Assembly (NCBI GenBank): GCA_016214955.1
Contig: JACRMN010000021.1
Coordinates: 47,192 to 111,191, forward strand
Source: Deltaproteobacteria bacterium
GTDB taxonomy: Bacteria > Myxococcota > Myxococcia > Myxococcales > Anaeromyxobacteraceae
Length of the DNA: 64,000 nucleotides
Direction of reading: 5' to 3'
The notes under the pieces are model-generated. The model was not told the origin of the DNA, did no database searches, and was given only the letters and a program-made list of their open reading frames with translations. Below are positions 17,210-28,261 of the stretch, one piece after another. A program made the translations under genes and the position numbers. The stretch's first letter is position 1. Each line of letters starts with the position of its first letter.

Positions 17210-17827
17210 ATGCTCCGGCTTCACGACAGCCTGGTCTCCGGCAACGGCTACAAGTGCCGGCTCCTGCTCCACCACCTCCGGCTCCCCTTCGAGCGCATCG
17301 AGGTGGCGCTGGGCACCGGGACCGGCACCCCGGCCTTCGCCCGCCTCAACCCCGAGGGGCGCATCCCGGTGCTCGAGCTCCCCGACGGCACCACCCTGCC
17401 GGAGAGCAATGCCATCCTCTGCTTCCTGGCCGAGGGCACGCGCTGGATGCCGGCAGAGCGGATGGCGCGGGCCCAGGTGCTGCGCTGGATGTTCTGGGAG
17501 CAGTACAGCCACGAACCCAACATCGCCACGGTGCGCCACTGGGTGGCCCACCTGCCGCCGGACCCGGAGCGCGAGCGGATGCTGCCCCGGAAGCGCGAGC
17601 TGGGGCGAAAGGCGCTCGGCGTCCTCGAGGGGCAGCTGGCCGGGCGCAGCTGGCTGGTGGGCGAGGGGCCCACGGCTGCCGACCTCTGCCTCTACGCCTA
17701 CACCCACGTGGCCCACGAGGGCGGCTTCGACCTCGGCCCCTACCCGGCGCTGCGGGCCTGGCTGGCGCGGGTGGCCGCCCTCCCCGGCCACGTGCCCATC
17801 GAGCACGCGGCCGGGATCCCCGCCTGA
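17210..17827 (+). CDS. Glutathione S-transferase family protein
   Basis: A 205-residue two-domain protein. The N-terminal thioredoxin-fold half starts LRLHDSLVSGNGYKCRLLLHHL and includes the glutathione-binding PESNAILCFLAEG element (about 62-74). The C-terminal helical half contains WLVGEGPTAADLCLYAYTHVA. Usual GST chemistry is glutathione conjugation or reduction. The predicted catalytic residue is a serine near position 9; this is inferred from alignment position, not proven. GGAGG is 8 bp upstream of the ATG. It is convergent with the penicillin acylase gene (6-bp gap). Confidence 0.87.
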   Translation: MLRLHDSLVSGNGYKCRLLLHHLRLPFERIEVALGTGTGTPAFARLNPEGRIPVLELPDGTTLPESNAILCFLAEGTRWMPAERMARAQVLRWMFWEQYSHEPNIATVRHWVAHLPPDPERERMLPRKRELGRKALGVLEGQLAGRSWLVGEGPTAADLCLYAYTHVAHEGGFDLGPYPALRAWLARVAALPGHVPIEHAAGIPA

Positions 17828-17833
17828 GCGGCG

Positions 17834-20194
17834 CTACGGCACGGTGAGCCGGGTCACCGACTCGGCGTTCCGCTCCTGGTCGCGGCGGGTGATGCGCATG
17901 GGCTTGTAGGTCCACCCGGCGTAGAGCGCCAGCTGGTCGGCGAAGTGCGGGCTGCGGAAGTCGCCGCTCTGGCCGGGCGAGACCACGTTCCACGCCCGGA
18001 GGTCGTCGCCGTGGCCCAGGTGGACGATCTGGTTGTAGGTGCCGCGGTTCATCCACAGGGTGTTGGGCACCGAGCCGATGCCGCCCGGCTTCCAGAAGAT
18101 CTCGGCGCGGGGCTGCAGCCAGTCGGCCATGTCGGTCGAGCCGTAGGTGGCGGCCAGGCCGTCGAGGGTGGCCACCAGGCTGGCGGTCAGCACCTCGTCG
18201 AGGCTGCGGCCGGCCAGGTAGTCGGCCTGCAGCGGGAGCGCCGCGTCCGGGCCCTGGAAGAGCCGCATCAGGAGCTGGCCGTAGAGGCTGGCGTCGAGGC
18301 CGCTCCCCTGCACCGGCACGAAGAGCGCCTCCACCGCCCGCGCCCACCAGCCGTTGAACACCGCCACCGCCGGGCTGTCGTAGCGCCCGTCGCCGTCGTC
18401 GTCCTTCTGCAGCCAGTCCCAGGAGGAGAGGAGCGCGAGCGCCCCCGGCAGCCGGGCGTCGGCGCCGGAGTCCACCGCGTCGAGCATGCGGCCCAGGAGC
18501 GTGGAGACGAAGACCGCGTGGGCGGCGTCGGAGGGCGACTGGGTGGTGAGGCCGGCCTGGCGGTTGATGGCCGCCAGCGTGTCGGTGGTGGCCGAGCGCG
18601 GCTGCACCTGCCCGAGCAGCCGGCGCAGGGTGTTGACCCGCTGCACCGGGCCCCAGGCCCAGAAGCCCGCCGAGGAGTTCTTCCAGCCCGGGCCGGGCTT
18701 GTTGTTCCAGCTCGCCAGCCAGCCCTGGCGCGGGTTGCGGGAGTGGGGCTGGTCGGCGAAGGGCACGGTGCCCTGCCACTCGGAGCTGCCGTCGCCGGGC
18801 TGCGGGAAGAAGGGGTTGGCCCCGGCGGCGCGCACCGGGAACTTGCCGATGTGCCAGTGGGCGATGTTGCCGGCGGCGTCGGCGTACATGACGTTGAAGT
18901 TGTAGGCGATGCCGGCCAGCCGCTTCTCGAACTCGTCGATGTTCTTCACCCGGCTGATGTTGAGCCAGGCCTCGTAGCTCGACAGCTCGTTGCCGAAGGT
19001 GGTGTTGGCGAAGGCGAAGGCGGTGCCGCCCTGGACGCCGACGATGGGCCCGTGCACCGAGCGGCACAGGGTCTGGGACACCGCCGCCTGGCCGGCCACC
19101 GGCACCTCCTCCACGCGGCAGTCGAGATCCTTCCAGCCGCCCTGCCACCGGTAGCGGCCCGGGTTCTGCGGGTCGAGCTGCTCGGCGAAGATGTCGCTGT
19201 TGTCGGTGCCACCCGAGGTCAGCGACCAGGCGTAGCCCTTGCCCACGCCGATGACCACCAGCGGCCAGCCGGCGATCTGGATGCCGGTGATGTCGAAGCC
19301 GGCGCCGTGGATGCCCATCTCGTGGTTGATCTGCGGCGCCGAGTAGCCCATCTGCGGGCCGCCGAGGAGCAGCGGCCGGCCGTCCCTCGACAGGCGCGGC
19401 CCGATGAGGATGGCGTTCGACATGGGGCCGCGGCGGATGCCGAAGTCGCCGCGCGCCTTCTCGGCCTCCTCGCGCTGGGCCCGGTGGCGGCGGCCCGCCT
19501 CCTCGGCCCCGGCCGGCAGCGACGCCGCCCTGGGCGCCTCGTGGCCGCGGCCGCGTGCGGCGGGGGCCGGGTCGGTGGTGGGGGCGCTCGGGTCCTCGAG
19601 CCAGTGGGTGTCGGCGAAGGCGCGGGCGGCGTCGGTGGGGCCGAGGCGGGCCACCAGGCCGCCGTACTCGACGGCGTTGTCCAGCTCGTCGGAGCCGAAC
19701 CAGCCGAACTGGCTGCCCAGCAGCATGTAGACCGCCACCGAGTCGTCGGTGGTCCAGGGGCGCGGGGCCACGTGGAAAGCGGCGTACTCCAGCGGCAGCT
19801 TGCCGGTGGCGGTGGCCTCGGCGATCCAGGCGTTCATGCCGTCGGCGAAGGCCTGGAAGATGGTCCGCACCTCGGGGCTGGCCGACGCCAGCAGCGCGGC
19901 GCGGCGCGCGGGCGGGCCGAAGAGGGTGCGGGTCTGGACGTCGGAGGCCAGCGAGCCCTGGCCGAACCACTCGGCCAGCGTGCCGGTCCCGGCCCGGCGC
20001 AGGGTCTCGGCCTGCCAGAGCCGGTCCTGGCCCTGCGCGTAGCCCACGCCGTAGAAGAGGGAGCGGACGTCGGAGGCGTGGACGTGCGGCACGCCCCGCT
20101 CGTCGCGGATGATGGTGACCTTCTTGCCGCCCTCGCGGGCGACGGGGATCGACGGCACGAGCAGCAGGGCGGCGAGCAGGACGCCGTGGCGCAT
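17834..20194 (-). CDS. Penicillin acylase-family (S45) Ntn hydrolase
   Basis: A 786-residue periplasmic hydrolase. The signal peptide is MRHGVLLAALLLVPSIPVA. The alpha region begins VTIIRDERGVPHVHASD and includes GYAQGQDRLWQAE. After a spacer, the autocatalytic cleavage point is predicted before the serine of RRGPMSNAILIGP (about residue 270); that serine becomes the N-terminal nucleophile of the beta subunit, followed by LLGGPQMGYSAPQINHEMG. Family members cleave acyl amides such as penicillins, acyl-homoserine lactones or other N-acyl compounds; the substrate is unknown here. ATG 20194 is chosen because it begins the signal peptide directly. Confidence 0.88.
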   Translation of the reverse strand: MRHGVLLAALLLVPSIPVAREGGKKVTIIRDERGVPHVHASDVRSLFYGVGYAQGQDRLWQAETLRRAGTGTLAEWFGQGSLASDVQTRTLFGPPARRAALLASASPEVRTIFQAFADGMNAWIAEATATGKLPLEYAAFHVAPRPWTTDDSVAVYMLLGSQFGWFGSDELDNAVEYGGLVARLGPTDAARAFADTHWLEDPSAPTTDPAPAARGRGHEAPRAASLPAGAEEAGRRHRAQREEAEKARGDFGIRRGPMSNAILIGPRLSRDGRPLLLGGPQMGYSAPQINHEMGIHGAGFDITGIQIAGWPLVVIGVGKGYAWSLTSGGTDNSDIFAEQLDPQNPGRYRWQGGWKDLDCRVEEVPVAGQAAVSQTLCRSVHGPIVGVQGGTAFAFANTTFGNELSSYEAWLNISRVKNIDEFEKRLAGIAYNFNVMYADAAGNIAHWHIGKFPVRAAGANPFFPQPGDGSSEWQGTVPFADQPHSRNPRQGWLASWNNKPGPGWKNSSAGFWAWGPVQRVNTLRRLLGQVQPRSATTDTLAAINRQAGLTTQSPSDAAHAVFVSTLLGRMLDAVDSGADARLPGALALLSSWDWLQKDDDGDGRYDSPAVAVFNGWWARAVEALFVPVQGSGLDASLYGQLLMRLFQGPDAALPLQADYLAGRSLDEVLTASLVATLDGLAATYGSTDMADWLQPRAEIFWKPGGIGSVPNTLWMNRGTYNQIVHLGHGDDLRAWNVVSPGQSGDFRSPHFADQLALYAGWTYKPMRITRRDQERNAESVTRLTVP

Positions 20195-20314
20195 GGGGGC
20201 CTCCGGTAGGCGCGGGTGACGAAATCTGCGCAGGCCCGGCGAGGCGCCACAAGACACCGCACGGGCGACCCACACCTGGGATGCACAGGGCCGGCGAAGG
20301 GTCCCGCCCGGGTC

Positions 20315-21295
20315 TCACTCGATGCGGGCGGATCCCCAGCAGTCGAGGATGCGGGCGCCGGCCTCGGCCTCGCCGGAGAGATCACCCTCCGTGAACCTGG
20401 CCAGGGCGAAGCGCGGCCCCACGGCGGGGCTCTGGCGGAAGGAGGGATCGATCGGCACCCAGCGCTCGCCGTCCCGGACCTCGGCCCACTCGTGCCAGAC
20501 GAAGGCGGCCCCGTCCCAGGCCACGCCCACCACGTGGCGGCCCGCCCGCCCGGAGCCCCGTGCCGCGGCGAGCCAGCGGGCCGTCTTCTCGCGGCAGCTC
20601 GCGCCCGGGGCGTCGGCCGCCGGCAGCCCGGGCGGAGGCGGCGGGGGGTGCGGCTCGACCGGGCGGCCGCAGAAGGAGCGCGCCGCCGCGGGGCGAAGCC
20701 CGGGCCCCGCCTGCACCGCCACGCCCAGCAGGCGCGGCGCCCGGCCGGGCAGGCCAGCGGCCGGGTCGGCGGCGAAGCGGACCCGCTGGCCGGGGAGAAG
20801 CACCTCCGCCGGCAGCGCGCCGGGCCGGGCCCGGAAGCGCTCCGGCGCCCCCAGAACCTCGCCGGCGAGCCACTCGCCCCGGCGCGTGGCGCAGGCCGGG
20901 CCGGTGCGCCCGGTCCCCTCCTCGCGCACCGTGAGGCAGCGCCGCTCCCCCTCGGCGGCGCCCGAGAGGAGGAGCTCCACCAGCGACGCCGGCACCGGGC
21001 CGGCCCCCTCCTCCACCTGCCGCGCGCCGCGCCCGCCGGTGAGCACCGTGCGCACGCGGGTGGCGGCGCCGGCGGGGTCGGCCTCGATCTCGATGCGGCG
21101 CACCAGCAGCTCGCCGCCGGCGTCGGCCGGGGCCCGCAGGGCCGACTCCCAGGAGGCGGTGCAGCCCGCCGGCCGGCAGGCCACGGCGAGGCGCGCCCAG
21201 CCGGCATGCTCGCCGGCGATCTCCACCCGGTAGCGCTGCTCGGCCGCGGCCGGCAGCGAGGCGGCGAGCGCCAGCCCGAGGAGCGCTCCGGTCAC
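20315..21295 (-). CDS. Secreted transglutaminase-like protein
   Basis: A 326-residue exported protein. The GTG start at 21295 gives VTGALLGLALAASLPAAAEQ, a signal peptide. The C-terminal third holds a transglutaminase-like papain-fold core. A cysteine lies in GASCREKTARWLAAAR, a histidine in VWHEWAEVRDGERW and an aspartate in VPIDPSFRQSP, in the expected C-H-D order. The N-terminal 200 residues are not recognised. The start overlaps the stop of the dedA-type gene by 4 bp (GTGA), so the pair is coupled. The function is likely protein or peptide cross-linking or hydrolysis in the periplasm, but this is inferred from the fold only. Confidence 0.78.
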   Translation of the reverse strand: MTGALLGLALAASLPAAAEQRYRVEIAGEHAGWARLAVACRPAGCTASWESALRAPADAGGELLVRRIEIEADPAGAATRVRTVLTGGRGARQVEEGAGPVPASLVELLLSGAAEGERRCLTVREEGTGRTGPACATRRGEWLAGEVLGAPERFRARPGALPAEVLLPGQRVRFAADPAAGLPGRAPRLLGVAVQAGPGLRPAAARSFCGRPVEPHPPPPPPGLPAADAPGASCREKTARWLAAARGSGRAGRHVVGVAWDGAAFVWHEWAEVRDGERWVPIDPSFRQSPAVGPRFALARFTEGDLSGEAEAGARILDCWGSARIE

Positions 21296-21912
21296 CGGCG
21301 CGCCCTCCGCTTCCGCCAGAGGTAGGCGAGCCCCACCGCCACCCCCGCGGCCAGCAGGGCCATCGCCGCGGTGTTGTAACGGCCGACGAGGTCCACCAGC
21401 TCCTCCTGGTTGCGGGCCAGGAAGGCGCCGGCGGCGAGCAGGAGGCCGTTCCAGATCGCGGCCGAGACGCCGCCGAAGAGCAGCACCTTCCACAGCGGGA
21501 TCCCCGAGGCGCCGGCGGCCACGAAGAAGAAGGCGCGGATGCCGGGGAGGAAGCGGTTGGCCACCAGCAGGAGCCCGCCCCAGCGGCGGTAGGCGGCCTC
21601 GAACCGCGCCACCTGGGTGCTGTCGAGCCGCCCGGCGGCGGCCCGCTCTCCGAGGCGCGCTCCCAGCCAGCGCCCCACGCGCCAGTCCACCGCCGCCCCC
21701 AGCACCGCGCCGGCCGTCACCGCCGCGAAGGTGAGGGGCCAGGAGAGGGCGCCGTGGGTCGCGTACCAGGCCCCCAGCACCACCAGGAGATCGCCGGGGA
21801 AGGGCGGGAAGAGGTACTCGATGAACGCCGCCAGGAAGAGCAGCAGCGGCGCCGCCGGCCCGGTCCGGGTGAGGAGCTCTGCCAAGAGCTCGGCCAGCCG
21901 CTTCACGTCCAC
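21292..21912 (-). CDS. DedA/SNARE-associated family membrane protein
   Basis: A 206-residue inner-membrane protein. Typical DedA elements are LAAFIEYLFPPFPGDLLVVLGAW (about 28-50), GAAVDWRVGRWLG and the conserved RFLPGIRAFFFVAAGAS (about 118-134), with four or five hydrophobic segments. DedA proteins are thought to act in lipid (undecaprenyl-phosphate or phospholipid) translocation and membrane homeostasis. The start is a GTG (21912). A TAGCAT hexamer lies only 6 bp upstream on this strand (21919-21924), suggesting a very short leader. The downstream transglutaminase-like gene overlaps by 4 bp. Confidence 0.87.
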   Translation of the reverse strand: MDVKRLAELLAELLTRTGPAAPLLLFLAAFIEYLFPPFPGDLLVVLGAWYATHGALSWPLTFAAVTAGAVLGAAVDWRVGRWLGARLGERAAAGRLDSTQVARFEAAYRRWGGLLLVANRFLPGIRAFFFVAAGASGIPLWKVLLFGGVSAAIWNGLLLAAGAFLARNQEELVDLVGRYNTAAMALLAAGVAVGLAYLWRKRRARR

Positions 21913-21981
21913 GGGGCCATGCTAACCCGGGGGCGGCCCGGCGTCCGGCCTGCCTGGCCGCGACCCCGTTTCCGCGGGGTG

Positions 21982-21987
21982 TATCAT
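21982..21987 (+). promoter_or_regulatory. Candidate -10 element TATCAT for the PPK2 gene
   Basis: TATCAT lies 19 bp before the PPK2 ATG, with a GGAGG ribosome site between. It is in the 94-bp divergent space shared with the DedA gene. No clear -35 is visible. Confidence 0.35.
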
Positions 21988-22006
21988 CGGCGGCCGGAGG
22001 GCACTC

Positions 22007-23485
22007 ATGCTCGAGACGGTGGACCTGAAGCGGAAGCTGGACCGCGTCCGCTACGAGCGCCTCTTCCGGCCGCTGCGCGACAGGCTCTCGCTGCTGCAGC
22101 GGGCGGTGTACGAGGCGCGCATCCCGGTGCTGGTGGTCTTCGAGGGCTGGGACGCCGCCGGCAAGGGCGACACCATCGAGAAGCTGGTGGGGCGCATCGA
22201 CCCCCGCGGCTACGAGGTGCACGTCACCCGCGCCCCCACCGAGGAGGAGGAGCTTCGCCCCTTCCTCTGGCGCTTCTGGGTGCGGCTGCCGGAGCGGGGC
22301 GGCGTGGGCATCTTCGACCGCTCCTGGTACCGGCGCGTGCTCTCGGACCGCGTCGAGCGCGGCGTGCCCAAGGCGGCCTGGCGCACCGCCTACGACGAGA
22401 TCAACCAGTTCGAGCGCATGCTGGCCGACGACGGGACGCTGATCGTGAAGTTCTTCCTCCACATCTCGCGGGAGGAGCAGCGGCGCCGCTTCGAGAAGAT
22501 GGAGCGGAGCGCCGACGAGGCCTGGCGGGTCACCCGCCAGGACTGGAAGGCTCACCGCAAGTACGGCGCCTACGCCGAGGCCGCCGAGGAGATGCTGGAG
22601 CGCACCAGCACCCCGTGGGCTCCCTGGACGGTCGTGGCCGCCACCGACAAGCGCCACCGGCGGGTGCAGGTCTTCGAGACGCTGGCCGAGGCCATGGAGC
22701 GAGCCCTCCTGGCCCACCGGGAGAAGCAGAAGGCCCCGAAGCCCAGGGCGGCGAGGCCGCCGCGCCTCGAGCGCACCGTCCTCGACGACGCCGACCTCGG
22801 GAAGAAGCTCTCCGACGAGAGGTACGAGAAGGAGCTCTCCCGCTGGCAGGACCGGCTCCGGGCGCTGGAGTTCGCCTGCTACCGCCGCCGGGTGCCGGTG
22901 GTGGTGGGGTACGAGGGCTGGGACGCGGCCGGCAAGGGCGGCAGCATCCGGCGGGTCATCGGCTCGCTGGATCCGCGCGGCTACACCGTCATCCCCATCG
23001 CAGCGCCCAAGGGGGACGAGGCCACGCACCACTACCTCTGGCGCTTCTGGAAGCGGATCCCCAAGGCCGGGCACATCGCCCTCTTCGACCGCACCTGGTA
23101 CGGCCGGCTGCTGGTGGAGCGGGTGGAGGGCTTCTGCGCCGAGCCCGAGTGGCGCCGTGCCTTCCACGAGATCAACGAGTTCGAGCGCTCGCTCGCCAAC
23201 TTCGGCGCGGTGCTGGTGAAGTTCTGGCTCCACGTCTCGCCCGAGACCCAGCTCCGGCGGTTCAAGGAACGCGAGAAGGACCCTGCCAAGCGCTACAAGA
23301 TCACCGACGAGGACTGGCGCAACCGCGAGAAGTGGCAGCTCTACCGCACCGCCGTCCACGACATGGTGAGCCAGACCTCCACCAGCTACGCCCCCTGGAC
23401 CATCGTCGAGGCCGACGACAAGAACTGGGCCCGCATCCGCTGCCTGAAGACGCTGGTGGAGGCGGTGGAGCGGCGGCTGGAGTAG
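22007..23485 (+). CDS. Tandem-domain polyphosphate kinase 2 (polyphosphate:AMP phosphotransferase type)
   Basis: A 492-residue cytoplasmic kinase with two PPK2 domains in one chain. Each has a Walker A motif, GWDAAGKGD (47-55) and GWDAAGKGG (about 303-311). Each also has a lid/Walker B segment, FDRSWYRRVL and FDRTWYGRLL, and ends in STPWAPWTVV or STSYAPWTIV. The two-domain arrangement is characteristic of class II PPK2 enzymes (PAP), which use polyphosphate to phosphorylate AMP to ADP. Class assignment is by architecture, not activity. GGAGG precedes the ATG. Confidence 0.9.
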   Translation: MLETVDLKRKLDRVRYERLFRPLRDRLSLLQRAVYEARIPVLVVFEGWDAAGKGDTIEKLVGRIDPRGYEVHVTRAPTEEEELRPFLWRFWVRLPERGGVGIFDRSWYRRVLSDRVERGVPKAAWRTAYDEINQFERMLADDGTLIVKFFLHISREEQRRRFEKMERSADEAWRVTRQDWKAHRKYGAYAEAAEEMLERTSTPWAPWTVVAATDKRHRRVQVFETLAEAMERALLAHREKQKAPKPRAARPPRLERTVLDDADLGKKLSDERYEKELSRWQDRLRALEFACYRRRVPVVVGYEGWDAAGKGGSIRRVIGSLDPRGYTVIPIAAPKGDEATHHYLWRFWKRIPKAGHIALFDRTWYGRLLVERVEGFCAEPEWRRAFHEINEFERSLANFGAVLVKFWLHVSPETQLRRFKEREKDPAKRYKITDEDWRNREKWQLYRTAVHDMVSQTSTSYAPWTIVEADDKNWARIRCLKTLVEAVERRLE

Positions 23486-23768
23486 GCGGCGGCGCCAGCC
23501 GGAGAGGTCGAGGCCCGGCGGCTGGTTCGCCCGATTCGCCGATCCCTGACTTCTCCCCACCCCTCGCCCCAGGGCCGCGTCCCGTCCGCGACCCTATGCC
23601 GCACCCCGCCTCGCCCAACGTCTCAGGAAGGGCGGCGTCCTGCCACGGGTCGGATGTCGGATCGCGTTTCGGTGAACGGCTCCCCGCTGGCTGGGTCAAC
23701 TTCCGGGTTTGGCCGCGAGGGGACGATGGCTACCTATCTTCGGGCATTCCTGGGGCGGGGCGCGCGAC

Positions 23769-24605
23769 ATGACCAAGGCGGCGACGAGACGAGGGAAGCG
23801 CGACGGCGATGGCCCGGGGGCGCGCGCGGCGCGGTCACCGGCCTGGGCCGCGGCGCTGCGCAGCGTGCTCGCGCGCGAGGCGGGGCTGCCCGGAGAGCCG
23901 CCCGCCCCGGTGACCCCTCCGCCACCCGAGGCTCCCGCCGCGGCGGAGCGGCCCGCATCCCGGGCCGAGCAGCCCACCCGGGAGAGCGAGCCCTCCGGGC
24001 CGCGTCCCCTTGCGCCGGCAGCCGCCGCCCCTGGGCACGCACCCGAGCCCGTCCCCGCCCCCGTTCCGGTCGCCGCGCTCGCGCCCGCAGCGGCACCCGC
24101 ACCCGCGCCCGCGCCCGCGCCCGACATTGCGACCCCGGCGGCAGCGACTCCCGCGGCAGCGCCCGCGCCGACCTCCACGGCGGCTCCTGCCCCGGCGCTG
24201 GCAGCGGTCCCTGCGCCCGCGGCAGGGGCGGAGGGCCCTGCCTCGAGCCCAGCCGAGGCCCTCGCAGACGAGACGCTCGTCGATGCCGCGCTCGAGCGCG
24301 TCCTCGCGCCGACGCCCACGCCCGTCCCCGCTCCGGCAGCGGAGGCGCCCGCCCCGGCGCCGGCCGGGGCTGCTCCCGCGCCGCTCTCGGCCGGGACCGG
24401 GCCCGGCGTGCGCGTGCGGCTCGCCGCCCCCGGGCGGGCCGCCGTCTCGCTCCTCCTCCCGCTCGTCCCGCGAGCCGGCGAGATCGTCGAGCTCCCCGGG
24501 ATCGGGAGCGAGGTGGAGTCGTTCGACGTCGTCGCCGTCCGCTGGCGGCTCGACCCGGCCGGCGCGCCTCCCACGGCGGCGCTGGAGCTGCGAGCCCGGC
24601 GCTAG
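23769..24605 (+). CDS. Ala/Pro-rich hypothetical protein
   Basis: A predicted 278-residue protein. Residues 1-35 are basic, residues about 45-220 are almost entirely Ala, Pro, Gly and Val with many (AP)n runs, and the last 60-70 residues form a small beta-rich domain (GVRVRLAAPGRAAVSLLLPL, then GEIVELPG and FDVVAVRWRLDP). No signal peptide or membrane segment is seen. The long low-complexity stretch gives open reading in several frames, so coding status rests on the structured C-terminus and the ATG placement. The region before it (23486-23768) contains no recognised gene. Function unknown. Confidence 0.5.
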   Translation: MTKAATRRGKRDGDGPGARAARSPAWAAALRSVLAREAGLPGEPPAPVTPPPPEAPAAAERPASRAEQPTRESEPSGPRPLAPAAAAPGHAPEPVPAPVPVAALAPAAAPAPAPAPAPDIATPAAATPAAAPAPTSTAAPAPALAAVPAPAAGAEGPASSPAEALADETLVDAALERVLAPTPTPVPAPAAEAPAPAPAGAAPAPLSAGTGPGVRVRLAAPGRAAVSLLLPLVPRAGEIVELPGIGSEVESFDVVAVRWRLDPAGAPPTAALELRARR

Positions 24606-24700
24606 CCAGCCGTGGCCCGCCGGCGGTGACGCGCGCGGTGGCGTCGCCCGCCGCGCCTGCCCGGGCAAGTGCCCGGGAGCGCGCGCGAGCCGGACGGGTT

Positions 24701-26095
24701 ATGTTGCGCGCCCCCGTGACCTCCGCCACCGACATCCGCGCCGAGCTGGGCGCGCTCTGGAAGCTGGCCGGCCCGCTGGCCATCGCCAGCGCCGGCTGGG
24801 CGCTCATGGGCGTGGTGGACACCGCGGTGGCGGGTCGCGCCGGCCCGGCGGTGCTGGGCGGCACCGGTCTCGGCAACGGCCTCTTCTTCGCGGTGACGGT
24901 TGTCGGCATCGGCATCACCATGGGGCTCGACCCGCTGGTAGCCCAGGCGCTCGGCGCCGGCGACCGGCCGCGGGCGCGCCGGCTCCTCTGGCAGGGGGTG
25001 TGGCTCTCCCTCGTCGTCTCTGCGGCGCTGGCGGTGCCGGTGGCGCTCCTGCCCCTCGCCCTGGAGCCGGCCGGCGTCGACTCCGCCGCCGCCGTGCAGG
25101 CCGGCCGGTTCCTCCACGTGCGGCTCCTCGGGCTCCCGGCGGTGCTGCTCTTCACCGCCCAGCGGGCCTACCTGCAGGGCTTCGGCCGCACCCGCCCGCT
25201 GGTGCTGGCCGCCGTGCTCGGCAACCTGGCCAACCTGCCGCTGGCGGCGCTGCTGGTCTTCGGCGGGTCGTCGCTGCCCGCCTGGACCGGGGTGCTGCGT
25301 CGCATCCCGCCGCTCGGCTCCGCCGGCTCGGCCACCGCCACCACCGTTGTCACGGTGCTGGAGGTGGCGCTCCTGGCGCTCGCCACCCGAGAGCCGGGCG
25401 CGGCGCCGGTGGACCGCCGGCCCGACCGCCAGGTCCTGCGCCAGGCGCTGCGCGTCGGCCTCCCCATCGGCCTCCACATGGCGGCCGAGGTGGGCATCTT
25501 CGCGCTGGTGGGGCTGCTGGCCGGCCGGCTGGGCGCGGTGTCGCTGGGCGCGCACCAGCTCGTGCTCTCGGTGGCCACCCTCTCCTTCACCCTGGCCATC
25601 GGCATCGGCAACGCCGCCTCGGTGCGGGTGGGCTGGGCGGTGGGAGCCGGCGACACGCCGGCGGCGCGGCGGGCCGGGCTCACCGCCTTCGCCTCGGCCG
25701 GAAGCGCCATGGCGCTGGCCGGCCTGGCCTTCGTCCTCGTCCCCGGCCCGCTGGCCCGGCTCTTCACCGACGACCCGGCGGTGGCCCACGAGGCAGCGGC
25801 ACTCTTCGTGGTGGCGGCGGTGTTCCAGATCTCCGACGGGCTGCAAGGCAGCGGTGCCGGCGTGCTGCGCGGCGCCGGCGACACCCGGTTCACCTTCGGC
25901 GCCAACATGGTGGGCCACTGGCTGGTGGGGCTGCCGGTGGCGCTGCTCCTGGGCTTCGGCCTCTCGCTGGGCGTGCGCGGCCTGTGGTGGGGCCTGTGCA
26001 CCGGCCTCTCGGTGGTGGCCGGCTCCCTCCTCTGGCGTTTCCTGCGGCTCTCGCGAAGGACCATCCGGCCGCTGGCCGCGGCGGAGCAGGCGTGA
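24701..26095 (+). CDS. MATE-family multidrug/toxin efflux transporter
   Basis: A 464-residue polytopic membrane protein with about twelve hydrophobic segments, the normal MATE length. Typical elements are LAGPLAIASAGWALMGVVDTAVAGR (about 20-44), GLDPLVAQALGAGDRPRARRLLWQGVWL, the second-half repeat GLPIGLHMAAEVGIFALVG and GWAVGAGDTPAARRAG, and GSGAGVLRGAGDTRFTF. It should export cationic drugs or metabolites using a Na+ or H+ gradient. ATG 24701 is used; a GTG 15 bp downstream is an alternative. Its stop overlaps the next start (GTGA), coupling it to a methyltransferase. Confidence 0.9.
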   Translation: MLRAPVTSATDIRAELGALWKLAGPLAIASAGWALMGVVDTAVAGRAGPAVLGGTGLGNGLFFAVTVVGIGITMGLDPLVAQALGAGDRPRARRLLWQGVWLSLVVSAALAVPVALLPLALEPAGVDSAAAVQAGRFLHVRLLGLPAVLLFTAQRAYLQGFGRTRPLVLAAVLGNLANLPLAALLVFGGSSLPAWTGVLRRIPPLGSAGSATATTVVTVLEVALLALATREPGAAPVDRRPDRQVLRQALRVGLPIGLHMAAEVGIFALVGLLAGRLGAVSLGAHQLVLSVATLSFTLAIGIGNAASVRVGWAVGAGDTPAARRAGLTAFASAGSAMALAGLAFVLVPGPLARLFTDDPAVAHEAAALFVVAAVFQISDGLQGSGAGVLRGAGDTRFTFGANMVGHWLVGLPVALLLGFGLSLGVRGLWWGLCTGLSVVAGSLLWRFLRLSRRTIRPLAAAEQA

Positions 26096-26762
26096 GCGAG
26101 CTCCACACCGCAGCCGAGCTCGAGGCCTTCGTGCGCGAGCGCACCGCGCCGGCGCCGGTGGCGCTGGTGCCGGAGCTGCGGCTCTACCAGGCCACCGACG
26201 TGACCCCGCTGTGGCACGCCACCTGGGAGGAGCTGCGCGGCTGGGACGACTCGCCCTACTGGGCCTTCCCCTGGGCCGGCGGCCAAGCGCTGGCGCGCCA
26301 CCTGCTCGACCACCCGGAGCTGGTGCGGGGCAAGCGGGTGCTGGATCTCGCCACCGGCAGCGGCCTGGTGGCCATCGCCGCGGCGCGAGCCGGCGCCGCC
26401 TCCGTGCGGGCCGTGGACGTCGACCCCTTCTGCGCGGCGGTGGTGCCGCTCAACGCGGCGCTCAATGGAGTCACCGTGGCGTTCGAGCTCGCCGACCTGC
26501 TCGACGGTCCGCCCCCGGGGGTGGACCTCCTCACCGCCGGCGACGTGTTCTACGAGAAGGCGCTGGCGGAGCGGGCGTTGACCTGGTTCCGGGCCGCGGC
26601 CGCCGCCGGGGTGACGGTGCTTTGCGGCGACCCGGGCCGGACCTACTCGCCGCGCGGGACGCTGCCGGAGGTGGCCGCCTACGAGGTGCCCACCTCGCTG
26701 GCCATCGAGGAGCAGACGCAGCGGCGCACCGCCGTGCTGGCGGTGCTGCCGCCGCCGCGGCC

Positions 26763-26766
<4 letters not shown>
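26092..26766 (+). CDS. Class I SAM-dependent methyltransferase (ETFB lysine methyltransferase-like)
   Basis: A 224-residue cytoplasmic protein with the SAM-binding motif [21 protein letters not shown] (about 82-102), an acidic motif II (VRAVDVDPF) and [17 protein letters not shown]. The last resembles the catalytic motif of the METTL20/ETFB-lysine methyltransferase group. The N-terminal [40 protein letters not shown] layout also fits that group. Substrate identity is inferred from similarity only. It overlaps the MATE gene by 4 bp upstream. At its 3' end its stop codon overlaps the oppositely oriented ahcY stop within CTAG. Confidence 0.82.
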
Positions 26767-28232
<1,466 letters not shown>

Positions 28233-28261
28233 GGCGTTCTCCTGGTTGGGGAAGTGGCGGA

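Noticed and set aside
24010..24600. Several overlapping long frames in the Ala/Pro-rich gene region
   Set aside because: Low-complexity GC-rich sequence opens all frames. Only the frame of 23769-24605 ends in a structured domain.
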